A stretch of 64,000 bases of DNA. It comes from Cristatella mucedo. Lineage: Eukaryota; Bryozoa; Phylactolaemata; Cristatellidae. The notes under the pieces are model-generated. The model was not told the DNA's origin. It saw only the letters and a program-made list of their open reading frames with translations, and did not search any database. Below are positions 34,729 to 46,910 of the stretch, one piece after another; position 1 is the first letter of the stretch; each line of letters starts with the position of its first letter. Location: NCBI GenBank assembly GCA_009760855.2, contig WPIO01000140.1, forward strand, positions 1 to 64,000. The letters run 5' to 3'. Both the position numbers and the translations under genes were made by a program.

Positions 34729-34983
34729 GAAGTAACAGTTTCTACTGCTTATTTTCATTCTTTTCCAGATATTATCTACGTAGTTTCGTTCTTTTTAGCT
34801 CTAACTGCAATGCTAGTAGCAATTGATAGTGTTTTAGTTGAAATAGATAAAAAGCTTACTCCTTATTTCAACACGCAAATTATTTCCAAGATAAACCATG
34901 CTTTATCCGATGAACTAGTTACAAGAGAAGAGTTTGAAGATATTATAGCAGAACGTTCACAAAGAAAAACTACTCCTGTTTAA
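34729..34983 (+). pseudogene. Small membrane-segment ORF in Polinton block, 5' lost
   Basis: The frame is open from the LINE junction to the TAA at 34,981-34,983 without a start codon. It contains a hydrophobic stretch (IIYVVSFFLALTAMLVAI) that could span a membrane, followed by a charged C-terminus with TREEFEDIIAERSQRK. No family is recognised. The absence of a start suggests that the LINE junction removed its 5' part. Confidence 0.5.
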
Positions 34984-35203
34984 TCACTTGTAACTCATCT
35001 CTAACAAAACTTTTTTTCAATACCATTATTCTAACAATATTATGCTTACTCAAACTTCATATCGGATCTGTAGCTCTTTTTTTCATCTTCATCCTCACCT
35101 GGTTATAGTAAATATCTAAAAGTTGTTCCGAGTTTTAATAATTTTTCCTGCTCTCCTACTTTTCTATGATATTTTGGTATCTTAAGGTGTACTGCTTCTT
35201 TTT

Positions 35204-35700
35204 TTATTGCCTTTGCAGGTTCTTCACCAATGGTCTTGTAACGCTACTATTTAGATAATCGAAAATCTTTGGTAAATTATAAATACATTCTTTATTGTTA
35301 GTGTAATCTCCTTTATTGATGTTTTCGAATTCCTTTTCATATTGTGCAATAAAGGCTCTTTCTGCTACTGTTCTGTTCATTCTTTCAACAAGTGCAACAC
35401 TCTTTTTACTATAAGCATCTATAACTTGTGTTTCATGTTTTTTCATTTCTTTCATGAACTCTCCTTTAACCTCTGATCAATGATCTACTGTTATCTTCTT
35501 TATCCATTTCAAAAATATTTTTGTATAAATATCTATAATGCCTCGTGTTTTACTTCTTTAGAAGACTTTGTTGTAAGTGGTCTTGAATCTTTATTTTTGC
35601 TAGCAGCATCAATAACACTCAAAGCATATTTGTATCCATGGATTATTTGGCATACACAAAATTTCTGCTTGGTGACTTTCATTTAGGTTCAATTATTTCA
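35204..35700 (-). pseudogene. Polinton-type retroviral-like integrase, decayed
   Basis: On the minus strand, ALSVIDAASKNKDSRPLTTK followed by SSKEV (about 35,660-35,570) is the core of a DDE-type integrase. The downstream 83-codon ORF (35,455-35,204) continues with YSKKSVALVERMNRTVAER, whose VERMNRT segment holds the expected catalytic Glu. This enzyme inserts Polinton DNA into the host chromosome. Between the two segments there are several stops and at least one frameshift, and the first catalytic Asp region is not clearly readable. The downstream end runs into LP..FDYLNSSVTRPL, as in related integrases. Confidence 0.8.
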
Positions 35701-35820
35701 AAGAAAACCTTTTGGAATTACTTTTGGTCTTGGTTTGAATATCTGGCCCATACCCGAATTTGGATTAAATTTCTCCTCCTTTTTTCTTTCTTTTAGATTT
35801 AAAAATGACATTCTATAAAA

Positions 35821-36038
35821 ATGAAATTATTTTGCAATAATTGTTCTAAGTCTTTTAGCGAACTTAAATACTTAGAATCAAGTTATTTAATTTGTAAAAA
35901 GAATAAACGAGGGCTAAAGTAAAAATATGAGATGCTTTGTGATATCTGTGATTTAGATAGTACTGAAACAGAATTCGGTTGTGGTATTTTAAGAAATGAT
36001 AAGACAATCATTTGTGAAGACTGTTATTATGCAACTAA
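35821..36038 (+). pseudogene. Cys-pair (zinc-ribbon-like) small ORF
   Basis: From ATG at 35,821 the frame encodes FCNNCSKSFSELKYL. After one in-frame TAA it continues with LCDICDLD and ICEDCYYATN before another TAA. Three C-x2-C pairs suggest zinc binding. Polintons often carry small zinc-finger ORFs, but I cannot name this one. It is divergent from the integrase. Confidence 0.5.
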
Positions 36039-36224
36039 TTAATACTGTAAGAAGAGACAGACAAACATATATTGCCTAGCAAGAAAACCCTTTAAAAAAA
36101 TTGTTCCGAATTCTTTGCTTACATCTTTTTTTTGAACACAAATCAATACTATATATTACAAAATTGTTTCCATTAGTAACAAGTAAGTATAAAGCAACTA
36201 AATTAAAAGAATTAATTGTTTTAC

Positions 36225-36895
36225 TAGAAATGATTTTGCACAATCTCTTTCATAGGTTTGGATATTCCACCAGTTCTTTTTGCTCCAATAATATCAAGTA
36301 AATCTTTCTTTTTATCAATTTTAAAATTATATGCTTTTCAGTTCATCGTTTTTTTATCATTAATTTTTCTATAATAATCATGAGTATATTAAAAAATATC
36401 ATTAGCAGTTTGTTCTAGTTCTTTTTCAGTAGTATAATTTTTTCATTTGAAGTTTTTGTCCTAACTCGTACAATTTTAAATCTTTATTTGCACTATCAAT
36501 CTCGGATGTTACTCTTGTTACATAATGTGGAACATGGCCTTCTTTATTTTTAATTATTTCAAGTAGATTAGCCTTATCAAAATCTTGTATTGCTGTTGCT
36601 GATTTCTTTGGAGTAACAGTAGTTGGATTAATTTCTAAAACTTCAGCTAAGTCTTTCTAAACATTGTCAATAGCTTCTCGTACCTCTGGATTTGTTTCAT
36701 ATGTCTTTGCTTGATTTGCTAATGTAATTTCTTTCTCAAACTTTTCTGCTTTCATAGCTATTTCTGCATTTTGAAGAGCAAATTTATATTCCGATGCTTT
36801 TTCCATTTGTAGAACAAGTTTTGGTCTACCTCTCTTAAGTGTTTCTATAACGATATTACCTGAGTTATCAGTTGATTTTTTTCTAGTGCTCGTGA
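36225..36895 (-). pseudogene. AT-hook/coiled-coil-like ORF in Polinton block
   Basis: The minus strand begins with a basic LKRGRPKLV segment resembling an AT-hook and continues into a Glu/Lys/Ala-rich, coiled-coil-like stretch (for example FEKEITLANQAKTYE). Later, after stops and a frameshift in an A run, comes KKKDLLDIIGAKRTGGI near 36,250-36,310. No family is recognised. The start codon is missing at the LINE junction. Confidence 0.45.
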
Positions 36896-36903
36896 TTTAA
36901 TCT

Positions 36904-37203
36904 CGGAGACTCCAGAGTATTGACGTGAATAGACAAAGATCATCTGAGGTACCTCTGAAATATGGCGTACCTCAGGGCTCCACGCTAGGTCCGGTTTTTT
37001 TCACGGTTTATACTCTCCCTCTTGCTGATGTGATTGCTAAGCACAATCTAGGCTTGCACTTCTATGTGGATGACACTCAGTTGTACCTTTGCTTCGATCC
37101 CTCCCAGCCTTCGAGCACCACAAATATTCTCAACTCACTTGCTGCATGTATTGATGACATCAGTACATGGATGGCAGCAAATTTTCTAAAACTAAACGAT
37201 GAC
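36904..37203 (+). mobile_element. LINE RT fragment between Polinton pieces
   Basis: It starts at 'agactccagagtattgacg' and ends at 'aaactaaacgatga', within the RT domain. It encodes GVPQGSTLGP and the catalytic box as YVDD. Both ends are cut inside the ORF, so it did not arrive as a simple 5'-truncated insertion. Its C-terminal junction is fused in frame to the Polinton protease fragment, giving the chimeric 146-codon ORF 36,925-37,365. Confidence 0.9.
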
Positions 37204-37440
37204 TCTTGTTTTTACTTTGATTCATTTGGTGCTCCACCAATGCCAGAAGTAATTGATTATTGTAGTGTAATACCGAGTTTTCAAACTTTTCAACTACAAG
37301 ATAACAAACAAACTGATGAGTGGAATGAGGTGTCTAATATTTTTAAAACTAATGCAATTGAGTGATTTTGGTACAATCGTGGAATTATTAATTTAAATTC
37401 AACAAAATTTGTGTACTATATAGAATGGAAAATCTAGAAA
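37204..37440 (+). pseudogene. Adenain-like cysteine protease fragment (Polinton)
   Basis: The reading frame contains CFYFDSFGAPPMPEVIDY (about 37,205-37,258). The YFDSFG..PP..V motif is typical of the adenovirus-type maturation protease carried by Polintons. The rest to the stop at 37,366 is not clearly conserved, and the His and Cys active-site regions are absent. The fragment is fused to LINE RT upstream and runs into satellite DNA downstream. Confidence 0.6.
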
Positions 37441-37472
37441 AAAGGTTTGTCGTGCTCTAAAATTCTGCGTTA

Positions 37473-37513
37473 GCAGGGGCTAGACCCACATGCTGTGTGT
37501 GTCTAGCCCCTGC
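37473..37513. repeat. Perfect 13-bp-stem hairpin at the satellite edge
   Basis: GCAGGGGCTAGAC at 37,473-37,485 and its exact reverse complement GTCTAGCCCCTGC at 37,501-37,513 enclose a 15-base loop. The right arm begins the inverted satellite block. The left arm touches the AT-rich Polinton piece. Confidence 0.85.
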
Positions 37514-39476
37514 TGCAGTCTGTCTGCCATGCTGCAAACTCTCTGCCGCAAGCTTCCGAATCTCTGATACACTCGGCGCTTGACCTCTGCATGTTACAGC
37601 CTCTATGCCCCACGCGTCTACGCCGTATTAATGGCTATTCATTCCGTATTTCTTGCGAAAACATTCTTCATTTTTGCGAACAATGATATCTTTCTCGCGG
37701 GCGATATCTTTCGTCTTGCGGAAGACGCTGTACCGATTGCCGACGATGTTGTCTGTACGCCAACTGTTGCATCTTTTAGCCGCATGGTGCAGGCTCTTCC
37801 CCGAATGCCCCAGTCTCTCCACACACTAAAAAGTCTCAACTTCATGCTTTGGGCTTCATGCTTCATCGTTTACCACTCCTCTTGCAATTGTAGCTGTCTT
37901 CATTGCGACCGATGCCATCACTTTTGCGAACGATGCTGTCTCTTTTGCATACGATTACGTCTGCTTTGCGGACGATTCCGTTTCGTTGCCATAAGGTGTG
38001 TCAGACTGCCGAAACTTGCAGACACTCTGCAGCACGCTGTAAACTCTATGCCGCACGCTACTGGCTATCTGATAAAGGCTGCATCTCTCCGCTTCATGCT
38101 GCAGTATAAAAATATTTGCTTGGAAGTGGCTCACGACTTGTCTATAGGGCGATTCACTTGCAGCATCAAGCGTTGAAATGGTTGTCGCTGAGTTCCTGAT
38201 TAAATATCAGAGCTATTTAGTGCAAATGCTCTCTAAACAACGTGATTTATACAAAAGGGCCTTGCTAAGTTTGTTTACCGGGGTATGCATGAGCCTGCGA
38301 CAATTAACGCGGAACTTTTATGAGCTAGTCGCAGAAAACGGTCACACTGTTTAGCGGTGTTTTTAAGAATATATTAGTGTAACTAATTAAACTAAGACTT
38401 GAAAAACAGAGAATTATACCAAGCATGGCTGTGATGGGCTGCGCATTTTTCAGACCAGCCTAAGAGAGTGGAGCGAGCACGAAAGTTTCTAGGCTGGAAC
38501 GCTAGTGGCAGTGCAGATGTGATGAGGTTTCAGCTGCAAACGGCTGGTCCGTCGACACGTCGAATGGCATAGCCATCGCTTATCCTCCCACATCGCCTTT
38601 TGAAGCGCTTGTGTCTCTTTTGCGGACGATGTGGTCTCGCTTGCAGACGACTCTGTCTCTTTCAGACAATGCTGCCTCTCAGGCGGAAGAAGCAATCTCA
38701 CTGTCTTACGCTGTGTCTTTCAGCCCCATGCTGCAGTCTCTCTAACACAGGCTGCAAACTCCTTGCCACATGCTACCGGCAATGTGATACACGCTGCCTA
38801 TCTCTGCTAGATGTTGCACTTTCTCTGCCGAATACTCCCATGCCACCTCTTTTTTGGCTGTAGCCGTATCTCTTCCGAGAAATGTTATCTCTTTTGCGGA
38901 TGATGCCTTCTCTCTAGCAGGCGACCGTCTCTCTAGCGGACCATACAGCGTCTCTCGCGGAATATGTCATCTCTCTGCACGCGTTATGTCTCTCTGCCGC
39001 ATGCTGCAATCTCTACGACATAGGTTGCAAACTGTCTGCCCCACGCCTCCCGCACTTTGACATAAGGTGCCTCTATCCGCAAGATGCTGCATTCTCATTG
39101 CCAAATTCTTCAATGTTATATATCTTGTGATTGTTGCCGTCTGTCTTGTGAATGCTGCCGTCTCTCTTACGAAAGATGCCGTCTTTCTTAAGTTCGATGC
39201 CGTCCCTCTGTTAGAACAGGCTATCTCCCTGCCGTACGCTCTCTCTCACAGCCGCATGCAGCAGCGTCTTTCTCTCTTTCTGAAAACTCTCTGCCGCACG
39301 CTTCCGGCTTTCTGCCGTATGCCTTGCGTCTCTGCTATAGTTATGAAGTGTCTCTGCGGCACATTTCCAAGCCGTATCTCTTGCGACCCATGCCGTGTCC
39401 CTGGTGAACCATTGTGTCTCTCTCGCAAACGAAGCCGTTTCTATTGCTGAAGAGGCCGTCTCTATATCACAGGCTG
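37501..39476 (-). repeat. 21-bp-monomer satellite, inverted left block
   Basis: Monomers appear as the reverse complement of those in the main array: ctctgccgcatgctgcag-type and cttgcggacgatgccgtc-type units, spaced 20-21 bp. Divergence is high. A ~450-bp unrelated segment interrupts it at about 38,150-38,600. ORFs on the plus strand here (for example 37,580-38,176) show the same heptad pattern that the minus strand shows to the right. Confidence 0.9.
38150..38600. other. Non-satellite interruption of the inverted block
   Basis: The monomer pattern stops near 38,150 and resumes near 38,605. The insert contains an 8-bp-stem hairpin (ccagccta ... taggctgg near 38,453-38,495) and no recognisable coding sequence. 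No clear target duplication was found. Confidence 0.5.
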
Positions 39477-42400
39477 GGTAGAGACACAGCCTGTCTGAGC
39501 TGCATGTTGCAGTGCACGGCCTGGAAGTGTGTGGTGCAGAGATTACAAGATGTAGCAGACAGACTTGGCATGTGGCAAAGAGCTGTAAGCGTGCGTCAGA
39601 GAGTTTGCAGTGAGCGGATGAGAGGCTGCAGCATTCTGCCGACAGCCACAGCTTGCGACATTGAGATTGCATTGTCATCAAGAGAGACGGCATCGTCTGC
39701 TAGATATACTGCATCATTCGCAAGAGATACGGCGTAGACACATGGGGCAAAGAGACTGCATTATATAGCAAAGACAAACGACTTGTTTCAGAAATCTGGA
39801 ATCGTGCGGCAGAGAAAATCAAGCGTGTAGTAGAGGGACAGTGCGGGTGGCAGGGGCATGGCATCGTCCGCCAGAGATACGGCATTTTAAACATGAGTGA
39901 CTGTATCCTCCACTAGGGAGACGGTATAGACTGCAAGAGACGCGGCATCGTTTGCAAAGGCGAGGAAATCGTTATCGTTACAGATACGGCATTAACCGCA
40001 ATTGATACGGCAAGGCCGCATGGGAAAGAGAGTTGGCAGCATGCAGCCGAGAGACACAGCGTGTATGAGAGGCGGAAGCGCTTGGTAGAAAGTTTTAAGC
40101 GTACGCCAGAGAGACTGAAGCATGGGGCAGAGAAACGCAGCTTGAGCTACAGAGACGGTTTCATCCGCATGAGAAACCGCACCGTTCGGAAGAGACAAAT
40201 ATCGTTCCAAAAGAAACGGCATCATTCGTAAAAGAGACAGAATCGTTCTCCAGAGATACTGCTATAACCGCAACTTATGCGCTATATAGGCGCATGGGGC
40301 AGAGGGGTGCAGATGGTATCAGAAAGCCAAAAGCTTGTGGCAGAGGGATTGCATCGTGCGCCGAAGAGACTGCAGCATCCATCGGAGAGGCATAGCATGC
40401 GGCAGGTATATGGCATCGTCTGCAAGAGATACAGAATTGTCCGCAAGAGAGACGGCATCGTCTGCATGGTGGAAGGCATCGTCCGCAAGGGAGACGGCAT
40501 TGTTCGAAAAAGTGACAACATCGTTTGCAAGAGATACGCCATCCAATGCACCCAATTCACCATGTCTGCATGGGGAAGACAGACATCTGCATGCTGCAGA
40601 GACAGGCAGCATGTAGCAAGGAGCCGAAAGCTTGTGGTGGAATGTTTTCAGCATGCCTCAGAGACACTGCAGCGGACAGCAGTGAGATGCAGCTCGTGAG
40701 GGAGAGACGGCCTCGTCCGAAAGAGAGACGGCATCGCTCGAAAGACAGACGACTAAAGCCGTAAGAAACATGGCATGGCAGTATATTGCAGACAGAATGC
40801 GGCAGCCGGATATGAGGCGCAGCATGTATTAAAATACCGGAGGCATGCAACAGAGAGTTTGTAGCGTGCAGCCGAGAGACTGCAGCCTGCGGTTCAGAGA
40901 TGCAGCGTGTGGAATAGAAATTGTATCGTCTGCAAGAGAGACGGCATCGTTCACAAAAGTGATAAAATCGTTTGCAAGATATACGGTATCAACGGCAACT
41001 AATACGGAAGGGATGCGTGAGGCAGAGAGACTGCAGCATACAGCGGATACGTAGCACTTACAAGAGAGGCGGAAGCCTGTGGAAGAGTGTTTACAGCGTG
41101 CTACAGAAAGACTGCAGCATGCCGCTGAAAGAAGCGGTATCTGGCATAGAGAATGCATCGTCCGCACAACTGACCGGATGGTTTGCATGAGAGACTGCAG
41201 CGTCCGAAATAGAGACAGCAACGTTCACATGAACCGTGGCATCGTCTGGAAGTGAGGCAGTATCGTCCGCAAGAGAGACGGCACCGTCCGCAAGAGAGAC
41301 GTTATCGTTCTTGAAAGAGGCGAAATCGTCGTCTAGAGATACGGCATCAACCACAGCTGTTACAGCATGGACACATAGGGCAGGCAGACTGAACCATGTA
41401 ACGTAGAGACGCAGCGTGTATCAGAGAGCCGGAAGCGTATGGCAGAGAGTCTGGAGCGTGTAGCAGAGAGACTGCGGCATGTGTCAGAGAGAAACATGAT
41501 GCTTTAGGGTGGTGGTGTTGTCCGAGAGCGAGACGGCATCGTCCGAAAAGAGACGACATCGTCCGCAAGAGAGACGATATCGTCCACAAGAGAGACGGCA
41601 TCGTTCGCAAAAGTGACTAAATGGTTCGAAAGAGATCATGCATCAACCGCAACGGATACGTCATAGACGGATAGGGCCGAGAGACTGCAGCATGCAGCCG
41701 AGAAAAGAAGCCTGTATCAGAGAACTGGAAGCGTGGGGCGGAGACTTTTGAGTGTGCATCAGAGAGACTGTAGCGTGCGGCACAGAGACGGAATCTACCA
41801 GAAATAAAACCGCTTTGTTCGCAAGAGTGACGAACTTATTCGCAAGGGTTAGTGCATCGATCGCAAACATGCGGCAAAGAGACACATTATTAAGTAGACA
41901 GACTCAGCATGTGGCACAAAGCTGGATGCGAGCGGCAGAGAGTGTGCAGCGTGCGGCTGAGAGAATACACCATGCGGCAGAAAGACGGCGTTTGGCTGGG
42001 AGATGGCATGGTCAGCAAGAGTGACTGCATTGTCCGCTAGAGAGACGGCATCATCCGCAAGAGAGACGGTATCGTTAGCAAAATTGACGACATTGTTTGA
42101 AAAAGATACGGCATGAACCGCAACTACCACCACATGAACACGTGGTAACGAGCGACTGCAGCAAACAGAAGAGAAGCGCTGTGTGTCTCAGATTGACGGA
42201 AGCGTGTGACAGAGAGTTTTTAGCGCGTATCGGAGACACTGCATCGTCCGCCAGCGAGACGAAGCGTATTTTCAACGGACTGCATTGTTCGCGTGATAGA
42301 CGGCATCGAGTAAAAGTGAGATGGCATAGTCCGGAAACTGATGAGTTTGTTTGCAAGAGAGAAGGCTACAACCGCGATAAACAAGGTATGGCAGTTTGCG

Positions 42401-42502
42401 GCTCAAGGAATGCAGCATCCAACGATGAGATTCAGGGTGCGTCGAAGCGCTGGAGACGGGCGGCAGAGAAGTTTCAGCGTGCTACAGAGAGACTGCAGCA
42501 TG

Positions 42503-42617
<115 letters not shown>

Positions 42618-43864
42618 CATGAAGATCAATTTGTCCACGAGAGACACAACATCGTCTGCAAGAGAGACGTTATCGTTCGCAAACGCGACGAAATGGTTTG
42701 CAGAGATACGGAATCAACCGCAACTGATACGGAAGGGACGTGTGAGACAGAGTAACTATAGAACTCGGGAGAGACGCGCAGCGTGTTTCAGAGCACCAAA
42801 AGCGTTTAGCTGAGAGTTTGCAGCATGCAGGAGAGCGACAGCAGTATGCAGCAGAATAAAGCTGTGTGTGGAATAGAGACTCCATCGTCCGAAAGACAGG
42901 CGGAATTATCCGCATGAGAGACGACAACAACCAAAAGAGATATTGAATGGCCGTATGAAGCAGAGAGAATGCAGCATCCAGCAGAGAGACGCGGCATGGC
43001 AGGGCCGGAGACATGCGGCAGAGAGCTTTAAGCGTAGGGCAGAGAGAATGTAGAATGGCTTAGAGAGACAGCGTGTAGTATAAAGACGGCATCGTCCGCA
43101 AGAGAGATGGCAGCGTTCGCAAAAGACGTGAAATCGTTCGTGAGACATACGGAATCAACAACAACTGATACGGCATTGACGCATAGGCAGAGAGACGCAG
43201 CATGTATTACAGAGCCGGAAGCGCGTAACAGATAGTTCTCAGCGAGAGACAGACAGACTGCAGCATGTGACAGAGAATCAAAGAATGTTGCAGACAACTT
43301 ACATCGTCCGCAAGCGAGGCAGCTTCATCAGCATGAGCGATGGCCTTGTCCAAAAGAAAGACGGTATTGTTCGAAAAAGTGACGAAATCGTTCGCAAGCA
43401 AGAGACATTGCATCAACCACACCTCGAGAGCCGCAGTGTGTTTTAGAGAGCAGGAAGCATGCAGCAGAGAGACTGCAGCGAACGGCAGGGCGCTGCAGCC
43501 TGTGGTCAAGAGACGGTATCATCCGCAAGAGAAAGGCTATCTTCGAAAAAGAGACTAACCCTTCCTCAACAGATACGTCATTCATTGTAAGAAACACAGA
43601 CTCGAGGTATGCGGCGCAGAGACTGCAAAATGTAGCAGAAAGACATAGCTTATGGGAAGGAGCTGTAAGCATTCGCCAGAGAGTTTGCAGCGAAAGGCAG
43701 GGAGACTGTGGCATGCTGCAGACAGTCACAGCCTGTTGCATGGAGATGCCATCGTTAGCAAGAGAGACGGCATCGTTCGCATAAGTGACACAATTTTTTG
43801 CTAGAGATACGGCATCAACCACAACTGATACGGCGTGGGTGCATGGGGACAGAGACTGCAGCAT

Positions 43865-43870
<6 letters not shown>

Positions 43871-43938
<68 letters not shown>
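43871..43938. repeat. (GA)n microsatellite inside the satellite
   Basis: About 34 GA units again start at a monomer boundary (gcatgatgcagagag). The Arg-Glu or Ser-Leu ORFs across it are artefacts. Confidence 0.95.
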
Positions 43939-43940
<2 letters not shown>

Positions 43941-45523
43941 CCGCATGTATCATTGGGATCGAATTGTCCGCAAGAGAGAGGGCATCGTCCGAAAGACAGA
44001 CAGCATTTTTCGAAAAAGAGACGGCATTGTCCCCATGATAGAAGGCGTCGTCCGGAAGAGATACGGCATCGTTTGCAAGAGAGGCGGCTACAACCTGAAG
44101 GGATGTGGCTTGGCAAGATTCGCCGGAGGTACTGCATCATGCAGCAGAGAGACGCGGCGTTTATCAAAGAGCTTGTACCATGCAGTTCTGCGTTTTCAGC
44201 TTACCCTAGAGGGACACAGCGTGTGGTAGAGAGATGGCATTGTCCGGGAGACGAACGTAATCGTTCGAATGAGAGACCAAATCGTTTGCAAAAAATGCGG
44301 CATCGATCGCAAGAGATACGGCCTAGCAATTTTTGGCAAAGAGACTGCATTATGTAGCAACGGCAAACGGCTAGTTGCAGAGACAGAAACGTGCGACAGA
44401 GAGTTGACAGATTGCGGCAGAGAGAATGAAGCATGTGGTAGAGACACACTGCGTGTAGCAGAGAGATGGGATCGTCCGCAAGAGAGACGGCATCGCATGC
44501 AGGCGATACGAATTCCACTGCAAGAGATATGGTATGTCAGTGTGCGGCAGAGAGAATTCAGCATCCAACCGAGAGACGCAGCGTGTATTAGAGAGCCGGA
44601 GGCGTGCGGCCGTGAGGTTAAGTTGTGTGGTAGAGACACTGAAGCATGTGGAAGAGACGCAGCGTGCGGTTGTGAGACGGCTTGGTCCGCTAGAGAAACG
44701 GCATCGTTCTCATGAAATACAGCAGGGTAGCAGAGAGACACAACATGTGGCAGAGAGACGGAAGCTTGTGGTGGAGATACACAATGTGCGGCAGGCAGAT
44801 GGCATCATCCAAAAGAGAGATAGTATAATTCGAATGCAACCAGACAAAGTAGACAATGGAGAAAGAATTATTCGTTAGAGTGACGAAATCCTTTTCAGGG
44901 GATGCGGCATCGATCGCATAAGACATTGTATGGTAATATGCCGCAGAGAAATAGCATTATGTAACAGAGAGACACAGCAAGTGGCAAATAGCTGGAAACG
45001 TGCGGCAGAGTGTTGCAGCCTGCGGCAGAAAGACTGCATCATGTGGTAGAGAGAGACAACGTGTGGCAGGGAGATGACATCGTCCGAAGGACAGACGGCA
45101 TCGCCCTCAAGAGAAATTACATCTACCGCGAGAAAAATTGTATCATTCATGATAGTGACGAAATGTTTTGCAAGACTTTTGGCTTCAACCACAACCGGCA
45201 CGGAATGGAATGAAGATCAGAGGCTACACCATTTAGAAGAAAGACGTAGCGTGCGCGAGAGAGCTGAAAGCGTGGGCTGAGAGTTTGCAGCGGGCAACAG
45301 AGATACTTAGGCATGGCACAGAGAGACGCAGTATGTGGAATAGAGACGGGTCACCACAAAAGAGACGACATCTTCCTCAGGTAAAACGCCATCGCGCGCA
45401 AGAGAGATGGCATCGACCGCAAGTGAGATGGCATCGTTCGCACGAGAGACGTCATCATTCGGGAAAGCTAAGAAATCGTTCGCAGAAAATAAAGAACTGG
45501 CCGTGTCTGATACTGCATGGCGG

Positions 45524-46910
45524 TAAATAATAATAATAATGCACTTGATAGAGCGCCCTCAGAGAACTTAATCTCTTTCTAGGCGCTTTACATCTGCTGC
45601 AAAAGGAAACGCCATTATATCATTAGTAATATCATGCTTGATAAACAACATGAACAACATGGTTAGGGGTGACATGCACAGGGTCAGCATGCAAATGTGG
45701 TTAGTGGCAGCACGCACAGTGCCAGCACACATAAGTACATGAAGGAAGAATCACAGGAACTGACTAAATTCTGTCCTAAATAGGTGTCTTTTTAAGTTCT
45801 TTTAAATTTCTTCAAGTCAGGGGATGTTCTTACGCAAGTCGGAAGGGAGTTCCAGGCTTTGAGAGCATACGAACTAAACGCACGGTCTCTAAGGGATTTG
45901 AGGTTTGTACGAGGTATTTGTAGACTGTTGGATTCCGAGCAGCGGGTGGTACGATGCTTGGCCTGATGGGGGAGTAGATCTGAGAGATGGGCTGGAGCTA
46001 AAGAATGAAGTGAACTAAAAGTGAGCGACAAAACGTTGAAGTCAGTGTGTTGCTCGACTGGTAGCCAGTGCAGGTCGGCGAGAAGTAGTGTGATGTGGCA
46101 ACTGTGAAGCTCACGACAGACAAGCCTAGCTGCAGAGTTTTTCACCAGCTGCAATCGCCTTATCGCACTTGTCGGTAGGCCAGCAAGCAGTGAGTTGCAG
46201 AAGTCGAGAGGGGATGTCACGAATGCATGGACCAACTTTAAAGTGGTATTCTATCTAAAGAAGCCCAAATTTGATCAATGTTATGAAGCTAAAATAGGCA
46301 GATTCAACTGTGGAGCTGATGTGGTCGTCTAACAAGAGGCCACTTCGGAACATGACACCTAGATTTCGAGCCGATTTAACAGCAGATGTGCTGGCAGAGG
46401 CAATTTTGACCATTAGCCTCTCCACTTTCTGAATCACACTAGGTTTGCCCAAAACAAGTAAGTTTTATCGCCATTTACTTTTAGAAAATTTGCTGCCATC
46501 CATGTGCGGATGTCATCAATACATGCATCAAGTGAGTTGAGATAATTAGAGGTGTCCGATGGCTGGGTGTGATCAAAGCGAAAGTACAACTGAGTGTCAT
46601 CCGCATAGAAGTGGAAGCCTAGATTGCGCTTGGCAATCACATCAGCAATAGGGAGAGTATAAACCGTGAAACGAACCGGACATAGCACGGAGCCCTGAGG
46701 TACCTCATATTTTGGAGGTACCTCGGATGATCTTTGTTCATTCACGTCAATACTCTTTAGTCTCCCACTGAGATAGGACCTGAACCATTGCAGATCAGTG
46801 CCAGTGATGCCCAGGCGAGCTGAAAGTCGCTCTAGAAAAACTTTGTGATCGGTAGTATCAAAAGCTGTCGAAAGATCGATCAAAACAAGCAGAGACACTC
46901 TGCCTATGTG
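45524..46910 (-). mobile_element. LINE insertion in the satellite, TSD TGGCGG
   Basis: From the left the element has (AAT)n, the tail hairpin, the 3' UTR, the RT C-terminus (45,792-46,235), a middle RT ORF and the RT core with an intact FYADDTQLYF box (about 46,590-46,620). It is 5'-truncated after the segment encoding GRVSLLVLIDLS. TGGCGG at 45,518-45,523 and 46,911-46,916 are the target duplication. Several frameshifts separate the ORFs, so it is dead. The ORF 46,434-46,940 starts in satellite sequence. Confidence 0.92.

Larger units (their letters stand above)
34728..36903. mobile_element. Polinton/Maverick block, second piece
   Basis: An abrupt shift to AT-rich DNA marks the block. It carries ORF remnants on both strands: a membrane ORF (+), integrase (-), a Cys-pair ORF (+) and an AT-hook ORF (-). 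It is bounded by LINE fragments in opposite orientations (minus to the left, plus to the right). It has the same composition and decay as the polB block at 14.6-18.3 kb, but I cannot prove that both come from one insertion. Confidence 0.75.

Noticed and set aside
36925-37365. A real RT-protease fusion protein
   Set aside because: The in-frame join lies at a breakpoint between two decayed elements. Neither half has its full domain.
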